Source of the DNA: Bradyrhizobium manausense
GTDB lineage: Bacteria > Pseudomonadota > Alphaproteobacteria > Rhizobiales > Xanthobacteraceae
Assembly: GCF_018130615.1 (NCBI RefSeq)
Contig: NZ_JAFCKB010000008.1
Location: 280,001 to 343,204, forward strand
Direction: 5' to 3'
Length of the DNA: 63,204 nt
The position numbers and the translations under genes were made by a program. This document shows, piece by piece, positions 1-8,256 of this stretch (the first letter of the stretch is position 1; the number at the start of each line of letters is the position of its first letter). The notes beneath the pieces were generated by a model that was not told the DNA's origin, did no database searches, and saw only the letters and a list, made by a program, of their open reading frames with translations.

Positions 1-239
1 CGGTGAAACGTGTAGATGCCGCAGCGTGAGCAGAACAAGTGCTTCGCGCGATGCGCATTCCATTTGTAGACCGACAGAAGGTCCCACTCAGCACAGTGAG
101 CGCGTTCTCGCGCACCTTGGTCATCAACGCGTTCTTCCGCCTGCACATGGAGCAATCGCGGGTCGCGGTTTCAGGTGATATCTGACACGAGCCTGAACGT
201 CATCGCGCCGCCATGGCATGAACCGCGATAGGTCGACAT
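1..239 (-). pseudogene. GFA-family (glutathione-dependent formaldehyde-activating-like) protein remnant, frameshifted and cut by the window edge
   Basis: Read on the minus strand from an ATG at 239, the product begins MSTYRGSCHGGAMTF and soon meets a TGA. Shifting one base near 172-174 restores a DCSMCRRKNALMTKV segment. A second one-base shift near 87-91 restores WDLLSVYKWNAHRAKH followed by FCSRCGIYTFH. These three pieces, in order, are the zinc-binding segments of the GFA/CENP-V fold (CxC, CxxC, CxxC). The first motif is CHGG instead of the usual CHCG, so a zinc ligand is also lost. The 3' end lies beyond base 1. Two frameshifts plus a missing Cys suggest a decayed gene; sequencing error is the alternative. 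The frame pieces are seen directly; the family name is from motif memory. Confidence 0.6.
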
Positions 240-479
240 GTGGACTCTCGTTGTTGTCGATCGCGAGCATCGGCGAGACGCACAACAGATGAACTGCTCG
301 CAGAACAATGTTTAGTGATCGCTGATGGCACCACAGGGTTGTGATCATTCAGCCATGATCGCCCGTTAGCTGGGGCCTGCGGAGTTCATGTGGAGTTCAT
401 TTCGAGTTCCCTAGCTTTCGACCGTCTAGATCTTCCACGGCCAACACCCTTCCGCCATCAAGACCAGCCATCCCCCTTC
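240..479. other. Intergenic, no gene recognised
   Basis: No coding frame with a plausible start, ribosome binding site and family resemblance is visible here. A short direct repeat (GGAGTTCAT twice, followed by a degenerate third unit CGAGTTCC) lies near 379-408 and may belong to the promoter of the gene that starts at 494. Confidence 0.5.
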
Positions 480-493
480 AGGAGGAGACTTCC

Positions 494-1090
494 ATGCCAG
501 CATTGCTTCGTCCCGCCCTCTCCGCGTTCGGCGTCGCGTGCCTTGTGTCCGTGACATCGCTCGTCTCCTCGGGCGCGGCGTTCGCGCAGGCCAAGCCGCA
601 GCCCGCACCGGCGCAGCAGGCTGCGCCGGCGCAACAGCAGGCGCCCGCGCTCAAGCAGATCGCGCTGACCGACAAGCAGCTCGACGGCGTGCTCGCTGCG
701 CAGAAGGACATGGATGCGATTACGGAGAAGCTGCCGGAGAACAGCGCGCCTGACGCGAAGGTGATCGCCCAGCTGGACGGTGTCGCGAAGAAGCATGGCT
801 TTGCCAGCTATGACGACTACAACAACGTCGTCGACAACATCAGCCTGGTGCTCGGCGGCTTCGATCCTGCGACCAAGAAATACGTCGGCAATGATGCCGT
901 GATCAAATCGCAGATCGCGCAGGTCGAGGCCGACAAGAAGATGCCGGCCAAGGACAAGAAGGAGGCGCTCGACGAGCTCAACCAGGCCCTGAAGACGCCG
1001 GCGCCCGCGGTCGAGAACAAGGCCAACATCGATCTCGTCGGCAAGTATTACGACAAGCTGGTCGCAGCATTGGGTGACGATCAGAATTGA
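494..1090 (+). CDS. Small exported (periplasmic) protein of unknown function
   Basis: The 198-residue product starts with a clear Sec signal peptide (residues 1-32: positively charged start, hydrophobic core, cleavage after AAFA). A Pro/Gln/Ala-rich linker (about 33-52) follows, then a charged, largely helical mature domain with a K-x-x-K-M-P-A-K-D-K-K segment. I do not recognise a named domain. The start is well supported by an AGGAGGAG ribosome site 6 bases upstream. The gene stands alone; a palindromic repeat and a rho-independent hairpin at 1217-1244 follow it. The helical, lysine-rich character resembles small periplasmic proteins widespread in Bradyrhizobium, but no function can be assigned from the sequence. 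Confidence 0.75.
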   Translation: MPALLRPALSAFGVACLVSVTSLVSSGAAFAQAKPQPAPAQQAAPAQQQAPALKQIALTDKQLDGVLAAQKDMDAITEKLPENSAPDAKVIAQLDGVAKKHGFASYDDYNNVVDNISLVLGGFDPATKKYVGNDAVIKSQIAQVEADKKMPAKDKKEALDELNQALKTPAPAVENKANIDLVGKYYDKLVAALGDDQN

Positions 1091-1106
1091 GGCGTTCTCT
1101 ACTGCT

Positions 1107-1193
1107 GTAGGGTGAGCAAGGGCGCCGTGCCCACGATCTCTCAGCGGATCGCGATGGACATTGGTGGGCACGCTGCGCTTTGCCGCACCCTGC
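1107..1193. repeat. Palindromic intergenic repeat, family B (GTAGGGTG...CACCCTGC)
   Basis: The left arm begins GTAGGGTGAGCAAGGGCG and continues CGTGCCCAC. The right arm contains GGTGGGCACGC and TTTGCCGCACCCTGC, so the element can fold back on itself. Related copies lie at 3273-3392 and 20324-20413. Confidence 0.6.
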
Positions 1194-1216
1194 GAGACCT
1201 TCATCGCCCAGAACAA

Positions 1217-1244
1217 AAAGCCCCGGAGACATCTCCGGGGCTTT
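1217..1244. terminator. Rho-independent terminator (bidirectional type)
   Basis: Twelve-base-pair stem AAAGCCCCGGAG / CTCCGGGGCTTT with an ACAT loop. It follows the exported-protein gene ending at 1090 and can serve either strand. Confidence 0.8.
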
Positions 1245-1514
1245 CGTCGTTTCTACCCTTCCTTGCCAATCTGCGCCTCAGGTCTTGGTGCGCATCCGCG
1301 CTAGTCTAGGAAGCTGTCGAAGCTCAGTTCGGCCACCTGGGTCCAGGCCAGCGAATCGTTGCCATCGGCCGATGCCGCGCAGGGTATCGCCGGGGAGACG
1401 TGGGTGGCAGCGTGTCTTGTTGCGGTGCAGAAGCGATTGCCGCCAGTAACGAACGATACACACTCCTCAAGAAGCCAAATTGAAAACTTCCAATGCTCGG
1501 GGCATCCTGATCCC
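1245..1514. other. Intergenic region, probable promoter for the sulfatase-fold gene
   Basis: This 270-base stretch stays open in the frame of the downstream gene back to an ATG at 1359. The 52 residues it would add show no membrane segment or family resemblance, so I treat it as untranslated. No operator or clear sigma-70 promoter stands out. Confidence 0.4.
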
Positions 1515-3182
1515 ATGATGATTTCAATTTTTATTATTGTCGCGGCGATTGCCATCATTGCGCTAACGGAACGGAGCGTCGAGCATCTGCCGTTTGCGGT
1601 CGCAGCCCTTCTCTTCAACGCTGCTTTGCTGCTGCTGTTTCTTGCTGATGTCGAGAGAGCGGTCCTGCTGTCCGGCATGCTGGCGGTCGCAATCGCCGGC
1701 ATATCGATCGTCAAATTCAATCACAGCGCGCTCAAGCTGACCGTTTCCGATTTACCTCTGGCGTTTGCAGGCACAGTCCCATTCTTCGTACTGCAATATC
1801 CACGCATGATGCTGGGTATTCTGGCGGGAAGCGTGCTGTTTGTCTTTGCTTCGGGCACGGTTCTGCTCTACGCGGCTGGATCTCCCATTCCAGTCGCGTC
1901 TCGCATTCTCTTGTTCATTCCGGCGCTCATCGGCTTTGCAAAGGCCTCGGCGTCGAAGGACGCTGAACTCTTGCGGCGGACCCTGACGCAAGGGCGGTGC
2001 TTTTACGCGACCTTCATGGCCTCGCTGGTTGATCCCGATTGCTGGCGACAGTTCGGCGGGTTGGCTCTCAGCGATATTGCAAACGAACCACTGCCATTGA
2101 GGGAGGCCACGCCCGCGCGTTCGGCCTGTTCTCCGGATATTATCGTCATCCAGCACGAATCTGTCTTCGATCCGCGCATTTTCGGGCTCCCGATCGAGCC
2201 GGTCGTCGAAGCCTTCCTGTCCCCGCCAGATGGGGAATCTGGACGCCTGAACGTCGACATCTTTGGCGGAGGTTCGTGGCAATCCGAATTCAGCCTGCTC
2301 ACCGGTCTTTCGAGTGCCAGCTTCGGTTCGAGCGCCTATTACCTGTTCAAGAAGGGCGCCGGCCGTTTTCACAGCAGCTTGCCTCGTTCGCTGGCATCGC
2401 TCGGCTACAAGACCACGCTCATATCCAGCTGTCGCCGCGGGTTTCTCAGTTACGACAAATTCTACGGCTCAATCGGCATCGACGAGCGCATCTTCGTCGA
2501 CGAGCTTCCGCCGCCATTCGATGCGAGACGCTTCGAGGCCACAAATTCCGATGCGATGTTTCTGGATGCGGTCGTCGATGCGCATACCAAAGGGATCGCT
2601 GACGACCTGGCGCCGAGATTTCTCTATGCGCTGACCAACTTCAATCATGGTCCGCATCATCGGCAGCTCGTGCCATCAGGTCAATTCGAGAGGGAGCGCG
2701 CCTTTGCCATGGCGAGCTTCCCCGATGTCGGCTATGCGGAGTACTACGCGCGACTGGCAGAGACCGCGACTGCCTGGCGAAGCCTCAGAGCCCGGCTCGC
2801 AAGCAGCTTCCCTGGGCGGCCTGTTCTCATCGTGCACTATGGCGACCATCAACCCGTCTTGACGAAACAGATCGATCGACAGCTGAAACGCCCGGGCGAC
2901 GGGCGGCGCCCGTTTGGTACGTTCTATGCGATCGAAGCCTTGAACATCCCCCATTTCAGCCCCGGAAGGGGCCCCGACCTCGATATCGCCTTTCTCGGAA
3001 CTGTTGCCCTGCAACGGGCGGGCATTGCGCTTGACCCGATATTTGCCACGCGCGCGAGCTTGTTGGACGATTGCAGAGAAGCCTACTTCGCTTCAACCTC
3101 CGAACGGAAACGTCGTTTCCATCGCACGCTCGTGGATATGGGCCTGATAGACCTGATGCCCAACGCCAGGCAAGCTCGCTAG
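1515..3182 (+). CDS. Membrane-anchored sulfatase-fold transferase (LTA synthase / OpgB-like)
   Basis: The protein is about 555 residues from the ATG at 1515. Five or six hydrophobic segments fill residues 1-150, followed by a soluble alkaline-phosphatase-superfamily domain. Visible landmarks are IVIQHESVFD (about 210), GGGSWQSEFSLLTGL (about 250, the region that carries the Ser/Thr nucleophile in LtaS and OpgB) and VHYGDHQPVL (about 440, metal-binding). LtaS/OpgB enzymes move phosphoglycerol or phosphoethanolamine onto periplasmic acceptors such as osmoregulated glucans; the acceptor here is unknown. The upstream ATG at 1359 would add an unlikely hydrophilic extension, so 1515 is preferred. 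The gene is alone, with no glucan synthase nearby. Confidence 0.75.
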   Translation: MMISIFIIVAAIAIIALTERSVEHLPFAVAALLFNAALLLLFLADVERAVLLSGMLAVAIAGISIVKFNHSALKLTVSDLPLAFAGTVPFFVLQYPRMMLGILAGSVLFVFASGTVLLYAAGSPIPVASRILLFIPALIGFAKASASKDAELLRRTLTQGRCFYATFMASLVDPDCWRQFGGLALSDIANEPLPLREATPARSACSPDIIVIQHESVFDPRIFGLPIEPVVEAFLSPPDGESGRLNVDIFGGGSWQSEFSLLTGLSSASFGSSAYYLFKKGAGRFHSSLPRSLASLGYKTTLISSCRRGFLSYDKFYGSIGIDERIFVDELPPPFDARRFEATNSDAMFLDAVVDAHTKGIADDLAPRFLYALTNFNHGPHHRQLVPSGQFERERAFAMASFPDVGYAEYYARLAETATAWRSLRARLASSFPGRPVLIVHYGDHQPVLTKQIDRQLKRPGDGRRPFGTFYAIEALNIPHFSPGRGPDLDIAFLGTVALQRAGIALDPIFATRASLLDDCREAYFASTSERKRRFHRTLVDMGLIDLMPNARQAR

Positions 3183-3272
3183 CTCGCCGCGCTCTGCCGC
3201 GGCTGGATTCCTGGTCGCGGCGTTGGGGCGACGATCGGGATGAGGATGTCGGCTGCGCCCTCGGCACCGGAG

Positions 3273-3392
3273 GATGGGCAGAGGCGCGATAGCGCCGTGC
3301 CCACGATCTCAGGGATGCGGACAGAACAGGTGAGCACGCTTCCGCCTTCGCTCTAGGAGCTACGGCGGACAAGCCGCTTTGCCCGCCCTACG
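3273..3392. repeat. Palindromic intergenic repeat, family B
   Basis: Contains GATGGGCAGAGGCGCGATAG and CGCCGTGCCCACGATCTC on the left, and a right arm ending GCTTTGCCCGCCCTACG. The CGCCGTGCCCACGATCTC block is shared with the copy at 1107-1193. It fills most of the gap between the sulfatase-fold gene and the convergent dehydrogenase gene. Confidence 0.55.
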
Positions 3393-3420
3393 AGAGTTGC
3401 GCTCGGCTCTGATCTCCCCC

Positions 3421-4734
3421 TCACTCCTGCTTCTCGAACGCCGCCTCCATCGTCTTCCTGGTCTTGATCGTCTCGTTGCCCGCGTCGAACTCGACATCGC
3501 TCCAGCGCACGATCTCGCCATGGGCGACGTCGTGCTTCAGCTTGAGGCGATGGGCGAGGCCGATCGGCAGGGCGCTTGCCTTGAGGCTCGCGGCCGCCGG
3601 CACCAGCTTGCCCCACACGGTGTAGCCGCCTTCGCCGTCCAGCATCTCGCCGGCGCGCAGATTGCGCTTGGCCACGGAGGCGACGTCGCCGCGGAAGCCG
3701 TAGGGCTGGCCGGTCGGTTCGCCCCGCAGGGCGGCCGACAGCACCGAGATGTTCAGCTCGAGCCCGATCAGATGATACGGCTTGTACATCGCGGCAAACC
3801 GTCCGCTGGCATCGGTCTTCAGGCCGTATTGCTTGAAGCAGCCGGCCGCGTAGTCGTTTGGCGCCTCCAGCACGACATAGACGCCCCAGCGCAGATCGCG
3901 AAACACCGGCCGGCCGTCGCGCTCCAGCGAGGAGACGACCTCGACGACGCCCGACCGTTCCAGCACGCCGCCGCGGGATCGCGGACGCATGATGTGCGGC
4001 AGGTCGTCGACGCCGCAGGGCGGAAACAAAAGTCCCTCCGAAGGCACATCGAGCCCGCAGGCGTTCGCGATCGCAGCCATCTCGATCGCCGATTTGGTGC
4101 CGTCGAGGAAGGAGTTGAACATCTGCGGATTCATGCCGGCCGACTGCGCTTCTCCCGCGGTCAGGCCATAATGCTGCCAGACCCCGTCAGGCGTCACGTC
4201 GTGATAGGCCGGCAGATATTTCGTGCCCTTGCCGGCGGCGACGACACGGAAACCCGTGGCGCGGGCCCAGTCGACCATCTCCGCCGTCAGCGCCGGCTGG
4301 TCGCCATAGGCGAGCGAATACACGACGCCGGCCTTACGCGCTTCCTCGGCGAGCAGCCGGCCCGCGAGCACATCAGCTTCGACATTGACCATCACGATAT
4401 GCTTGCCCGCCGCAATCGCAGCGCGTGCATGGCGGATGCCGACGGCGGGATTGCCGGTCGCCTCCACCACCACATCCATCGCGCCGCCGGCGATGGCGCG
4501 CGCGCCGTCATCGGTGAACACGGTGGCGGCGATCCGCTCGGCGCTCCAGCCCACGGTGCGGCAGGCCTCGCGCGCGCGTTCGCGGTCGATGTCGACGATG
4601 ATGGGCACCTCCAATCCCGGCGTATGCGGCACCTGCGCCAGAAACATCGAGCCGAATTTGCCGGCACCGATCAGTGCAACACGGACAGGCTTGCCGGCGG
4701 ATGCGCGGGCCTGGAGGAGGCGGAAGAGGTTCAT
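3421..4734 (-). CDS. SAF-domain NAD(P)-dependent oxidoreductase (homoserine dehydrogenase-like, COG4091 type)
   Basis: The 437-residue product has an N-terminal Rossmann domain (VALIGAGKFG, about residues 15-25; VVVEATGNP around 90) and a C-terminal SAF-type domain (RNLRAGEMLDGEGGYTVWGK, followed by the RLKLKHDVAHGEIV segment). This layout belongs to the predicted homoserine-dehydrogenase-like family found in sugar-acid and other catabolic loci; the true substrate is not known. The ATG at 4734 is preferred over a TTG nine codons upstream. It is the last gene of a minus-strand group with the PhyH dioxygenase and the GntR regulator, separated from the dioxygenase by a palindromic repeat. Function in the same catabolic route is inferred from position. 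Confidence 0.75.
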   Translation of the reverse strand: MNLFRLLQARASAGKPVRVALIGAGKFGSMFLAQVPHTPGLEVPIIVDIDRERAREACRTVGWSAERIAATVFTDDGARAIAGGAMDVVVEATGNPAVGIRHARAAIAAGKHIVMVNVEADVLAGRLLAEEARKAGVVYSLAYGDQPALTAEMVDWARATGFRVVAAGKGTKYLPAYHDVTPDGVWQHYGLTAGEAQSAGMNPQMFNSFLDGTKSAIEMAAIANACGLDVPSEGLLFPPCGVDDLPHIMRPRSRGGVLERSGVVEVVSSLERDGRPVFRDLRWGVYVVLEAPNDYAAGCFKQYGLKTDASGRFAAMYKPYHLIGLELNISVLSAALRGEPTGQPYGFRGDVASVAKRNLRAGEMLDGEGGYTVWGKLVPAAASLKASALPIGLAHRLKLKHDVAHGEIVRWSDVEFDAGNETIKTRKTMEAAFEKQE

Positions 4735-4766
4735 GGGGAAATCCGTAAATGCAACAATCAAAGCTC

Positions 4767-4872
4767 GTCATTCCGGGGCGCGCGAAGCGCGAGCCCGGAA
4801 TCCATTCATCCACAATCTCTGCGGCCAGATGGATTCCGGGCTCGCACCCAAGAGGGCGCGCCCCGGAATGAC
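4767..4872. repeat. Palindromic intergenic repeat, family A (GTCATTCCGGGGCGC...)
   Basis: Begins GTCATTCCGGGGCGCGCGAA and ends GCGCCCCGGAATGAC, with an internal inverted pair around GGAATCC/GGATTCC. It lies between the dehydrogenase and dioxygenase genes. The same arms recur at 5705, 16367, 17595, 18956, 39919 and 41297. Confidence 0.8.
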
Positions 4873-4875
4873 AAA

Positions 4876-5676
4876 TTACTCCGCCGCCTGCCGCGGTGCT
4901 CGCGCAAGCCGCAGCAAGGCATCATCATCTACCGTCTTGATCGGCGCAAAGTCGCGATGGGCGATGTATTCCGGCCGCGTCGGCGTGCGGATGTAGTTCG
5001 AGACCGCGTTCAGCGTCAGATAGACGATCTTGCGCGGATAGGGCGTGATGTTGCCGGCCGAGCCGTGCACGAGATTGCCGTGGAACATCAGCATGCCGCC
5101 GGGCTTGCCGGTCGGCGCCACGATGCCGCCCTGCTTGACGAGGCGCGTCACGGTGTCCTCGTCCAGCGTCCACAACGGGTACGACGTGGTGGAGAGGTCA
5201 TGCGAGGCCTGGAGATCGCCGGCGTTCTGGCTGCGCGGCACCAGCATCAAGGGGCCGTTGATCGGCATCACCTCATCGAGGAAGATCGCGATGTTCATCG
5301 CGCGCGGCTCCGGCATGCCGTCGTCGCGCTTCCACGTGCCGTAATCCTGGTGCCACTGCCAGACGTCGCCCGTGAAGGCCGATTTCGCGTTGATCTTGAA
5401 CTGGTGCATGTAAACAGGCTCGCCAAACACCTGCTCGACCGGATTGATCATGCGCGGATGCGCGCCCAGGATGCCGAAGGCCTCGTTGTAGAGATGCGCG
5501 GCAAAAGCCGTGCGCGGCGCACCGCTCTTCTCGCGCCAGACTTCGGGCCGGTTGGCGTCGTAAATGCCGACCGCCTCGCGGGCGAGGAGATCGACCTCCT
5601 CTTGGGCAAACAGTTCGGGCAGGAACAGCCAGCCCTCGCGTTGGAAGAACTCCAATTGCTCCTGAGACAGTTTCAT
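4876..5676 (-). CDS. Phytanoyl-CoA dioxygenase (PhyH) family Fe(II)/2-oxoglutarate oxygenase
   Basis: At 266 residues this is the usual size for PhyH/EctD-like oxygenases. The HxD iron motif is WQWHQDYG (about residue 106) with the distal His in FHGNLVHGSA (about 200). The Arg that holds 2-oxoglutarate is probably in YPRKIVY. The segment YMHQFKINAK...WQWHQDYG resembles ectoine hydroxylase and related small-molecule hydroxylases, but no ectoine genes are nearby. A strong AGGAGGA ribosome site precedes the ATG at 5676. It sits between a GntR regulator and a SAF-domain dehydrogenase, so a hydroxylation-then-oxidation catabolic route is plausible. The substrate is unknown. Confidence 0.85.
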   Translation of the reverse strand: MKLSQEQLEFFQREGWLFLPELFAQEEVDLLAREAVGIYDANRPEVWREKSGAPRTAFAAHLYNEAFGILGAHPRMINPVEQVFGEPVYMHQFKINAKSAFTGDVWQWHQDYGTWKRDDGMPEPRAMNIAIFLDEVMPINGPLMLVPRSQNAGDLQASHDLSTTSYPLWTLDEDTVTRLVKQGGIVAPTGKPGGMLMFHGNLVHGSAGNITPYPRKIVYLTLNAVSNYIRTPTRPEYIAHRDFAPIKTVDDDALLRLARAPRQAAE

Positions 5677-5704
5677 GGGGCGTCCTCCTGTTTTGTTTCT
5701 TGTT

Positions 5705-5781
5705 GTCGTTCCGGGGTGATGCGAAGCATCGAACCAGGAACCTCGAGATTCCGGATCGCGCTGTCGCGCGTCCGGAATGAC
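5705..5781. repeat. Palindromic intergenic repeat, family A
   Basis: Begins GTCGTTCCGGGGTGATGCG, contains CTCGAGATTCCGG and ends GTCCGGAATGAC. It lies between the GntR regulator gene and the PhyH gene. Confidence 0.7.
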
Positions 5782-5787
5782 GGCTCA

Positions 5788-6465
5788 CTACGCCGCCACC
5801 TCGTCCGTCGCCTTCAATCTCTCCTCCGTCATCCGTCCCGCCGTCTGCGCATGCGCCAGCGCCGCGCGTTCGGCGGCCTTGGCGTCGCCTGCGAGAATGT
5901 GCTTGGCGATATCGGCATGTTCCGCCCAAGCGCTGCCGCGATAGTCGAGCTCCGAGAGCACTGTTGCCATCGAGCGGCGCATATGCGGCCATTGCGGCGT
6001 GATCGTCTCCTCGATCACGGGATTGCCGGCGAGCTGATAGATCGCGCGATGAAATTCGACATCGAGCGTGATCAGCTCGGCGAGAGCAGTCGTGCGATCG
6101 ATGCGGCGTCCGGCGGCGAGCGCTGCGTCGAGCCGCGCGCGACCCGCCCCGTCGGTTGCGGCGCGCTGAGCTGCAAGTCGGGCGGCAAGTGCGTCGATGG
6201 CGCCGCGCACCTCGTAGAGCTGACGGATGCGCGCCGGATCGAGCTGGGTCACTTCAAAGCCGCGCCGGCCGCTCTCGGCGACGAGCCCCTGCCGGTGCAA
6301 CAAATGCAGCGCATGCGACACCGGCTGGCGCGAGACGCCGAGCTTGTCGGCGAGCTCGTTCTGCCGGATGCGCTGGCCGGGCTGCAGCGTGCGGTCGGAG
6401 ATCGCCTCAAGGATCCGGGCATAGACCTGGTCGATCAGGTTCGGCAGCGGGTCGAGAGGGATCAC
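5788..6465 (-). CDS. GntR-family transcriptional regulator, FadR/FCD subgroup
   Basis: The 225-residue protein has an N-terminal winged helix-turn-helix (QRIRQNELADKLGVSRQPVS, about 31-50) and a C-terminal all-helical FCD domain. Likely metal or ligand residues are in LDVEFHRAIY, WAEHADIA and ALAHAQTA, the D/H/H/H pattern of FCD proteins. FCD regulators usually respond to organic acids or acyl-CoAs. A perfect palindrome at 6484-6503 lies 18 bases before its start, suggesting autoregulation. The downstream PhyH dioxygenase and SAF dehydrogenase on the same strand are the likely regulated genes. The effector cannot be read from the sequence. Confidence 0.88.
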   Translation of the reverse strand: MIPLDPLPNLIDQVYARILEAISDRTLQPGQRIRQNELADKLGVSRQPVSHALHLLHRQGLVAESGRRGFEVTQLDPARIRQLYEVRGAIDALAARLAAQRAATDGAGRARLDAALAAGRRIDRTTALAELITLDVEFHRAIYQLAGNPVIEETITPQWPHMRRSMATVLSELDYRGSAWAEHADIAKHILAGDAKAAERAALAHAQTAGRMTEERLKATDEVAA

Positions 6466-6483
6466 GCCGGTGGCTCCAAAATG

Positions 6484-6503
6484 GAATACGGAATTCCGTA
6501 TTC
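6484..6503. promoter_or_regulatory. Candidate GntR operator (perfect 20-bp palindrome)
   Basis: The sequence GAATACGGAATTCCGTATTC is a perfect palindrome. It lies 18 bases upstream of the GntR-family start at 6465. Size, symmetry and position fit an FCD-type operator. The binding claim is inference. Confidence 0.65.
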
Positions 6504-6622
6504 GAAGGTATCGCGGGAGGGGGAAGCCGTCAATGGCTGGCGGTTTCTGTTGGATAAGCCTTTGATTTTATTGGGGTGACCTACTGTGCATGGGGTTGTT
6601 TTCGCGGAAGTTGCCTCGTCCG

Positions 6623-7435
6623 CTATTCCGCCAGGAATCTGCTGACCACCTCGCCGAACTCCTGCGGTGCCTGCTCGAACATCCAGTGCCCGGCATTGGG
6701 GATCACCGCCGTCTGCGCGCCCGCGATATGTTCGGCCAGCACGCGCCACAGCACCGACAGGCTGCCGGTGGTGGCGCCGCCGCCGATCAGCAGCGTCGGC
6801 GTCCTGATCGCGTGCGCATCCGCAAGCGTATACGGCCTGCGCTGCTCGTCGATCTGGCCAAGGAAGGTCAGCGTGTTGTCGCGCAGTTGCTGTTTGGCGG
6901 CCGCCGGCACCCGCCGCCAGGAGCCGTCGCCCTCGATGCCTTCGTAGAAGTTCTGCAGCGCGCCTTCGATGTCGCCGGCGCGGATCATCTCGACCGAGCG
7001 CATCGTCTTCGCAGCCAGCGGCGGATGCGCGGGCGTGCCTTTGGGGAGCGGTAGGCTCGCGTCGAGATCGCCGCCGGGCTCGGCGAGCACCAGCTTGCGC
7101 AGTAGATCAGGCCGCGCCTGCGCGACGCGGAACGCGATGTGCCCGCCGCGCGAATGGCCCATCAGATCGACCGGGCCGGGCTGCACTTGCTCGATGAAGG
7201 CGATCGTGTCGGCGACATGCTGGGCCATCTTGTAGTCGTCGCCGACGGCATCCCAATGTTCGGGAAAGAAGTGCCGCAGGCTGACCGAGATCGCGCGATG
7301 CTTCTTCGACAGCGGGCCGAGCACCGCATACCAGGTGCGGAAATCCCCGAGCGTGCCGTGCACGCAGACCAGCGGATGGCCCTCGCCGACTTCGAGATAG
7401 GCCATGTCGTAACCATTGACGCGAAAGCTTTGCAT
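6623..7435 (-). CDS. Alpha/beta hydrolase
   Basis: A 270-residue alpha/beta-hydrolase fold protein. Visible features are the oxyanion segment VCVHGTLGD (about 23-31), the nucleophile elbow GHSRGG (about 93-98) and a C-terminal catalytic His in NAGHWMFEQAP (about 246-250). It lies 2 bases downstream of the close paralogue at 7438-8256 on the same strand, so the two are almost certainly co-transcribed. The shared MQS-x-RVNGYDM-x-YL start and GHSRGGHI core point to a recent tandem duplication. Ester, lactone or C-C substrates are all possible for this family; none is indicated here. Confidence 0.85.
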   Translation of the reverse strand: MQSFRVNGYDMAYLEVGEGHPLVCVHGTLGDFRTWYAVLGPLSKKHRAISVSLRHFFPEHWDAVGDDYKMAQHVADTIAFIEQVQPGPVDLMGHSRGGHIAFRVAQARPDLLRKLVLAEPGGDLDASLPLPKGTPAHPPLAAKTMRSVEMIRAGDIEGALQNFYEGIEGDGSWRRVPAAAKQQLRDNTLTFLGQIDEQRRPYTLADAHAIRTPTLLIGGGATTGSLSVLWRVLAEHIAGAQTAVIPNAGHWMFEQAPQEFGEVVSRFLAE

Positions 7436-7437
7436 GA

Positions 7438-8256
7438 TCAGCTCGCCAGAAAATCCAGGACCACTTCGGAATATTTCTGCGGCGCCTGCTCGAACATCGG
7501 ATGCGTCGCGTTCGGGATGATCGCCGTCTTGGAGTAGGGCACGTGCGTGGCGAGCGCGTGCAGCACCTTTGGCAGCAGGCCCTTGGTCCGTGCGCCAAGG
7601 ATGAACAGGGTCGGCATTTTGATCGACTCCGCGTCGGCCTTCGAGAACGGCGGACGATTGTCGCGGACCTGGCCGATCAGGGTGGTGGCGTTGTCGCGCA
7701 GATTCTGCTTCACCATCGCCGGCAGCCGCGGCCAGGTGCCGGCGCCCTCCAGCGTGTCGACGAAGACGGCGAGGCCGCCGTCGACGTCGCCGGCCGAAAT
7801 CTTCTCGGCCGAGGCCGTGAACCGCGCCAGCAGCGGCGAGGGACCGCCGGCGTAATCCGGATCGAGGCTCGCATCGAGCTCGCCGCCCGGCTCAGCCAGC
7901 ACCAGTCGCCGCAGCAGATCCGGCCGCTGCTGCGCCACGCGGAAGCAGATGTGGCCGCCGCGTGAATGGCCCATCAGGTCGACCGGGCCGAGGTCGAGCT
8001 TCTCGATGAAGGCGATGACGTCACTGACATGCTGGGCGATCGAATAGGTGTCGCCGACGCCGTCCCATTGTGCGGGGAAGAAGTGCCGCAGGCTGACAAC
8101 GATCATCCGGTGACGCTGTGTCAGCGACCCGAGCACGCAGCTCCAGACCCGGAAGTCGGAGAGCGAGCCGTGCACGCAGACCAGCGGCGGCCTATCTCTG
8201 TCCTCGCCCACGTCGAGATAGGGCATGTCGTATCCGTTGACGCGGAGGCTTTGCAT
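7438..8256 (-). CDS. Alpha/beta hydrolase (tandem paralogue)
   Basis: This 272-residue protein is collinear with its downstream neighbour: VCVHGSLSD (about 27-35), nucleophile elbow GHSRGG (about 95-100) and catalytic His in NATHPMFEQAP (about 252). The two differ most in the cap region (about 125-200), where substrate specificity is set in this fold, so they may have diverged in substrate. It is the first gene of the pair. About 140 bases separate its start from the divergent ogt gene, leaving room for both promoters. Confidence 0.85.
   Translation of the reverse strand: MQSLRVNGYDMPYLDVGEDRDRPPLVCVHGSLSDFRVWSCVLGSLTQRHRMIVVSLRHFFPAQWDGVGDTYSIAQHVSDVIAFIEKLDLGPVDLMGHSRGGHICFRVAQQRPDLLRRLVLAEPGGELDASLDPDYAGGPSPLLARFTASAEKISAGDVDGGLAVFVDTLEGAGTWPRLPAMVKQNLRDNATTLIGQVRDNRPPFSKADAESIKMPTLFILGARTKGLLPKVLHALATHVPYSKTAIIPNATHPMFEQAPQKYSEVVLDFLAS

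Noticed and set aside
3379-6579. Very long plus-strand open frame (over 1000 codons)
   Set aside because: It lies antisense to three well-supported genes (dehydrogenase, PhyH, GntR) and has no domain; it is a by-product of high GC content.
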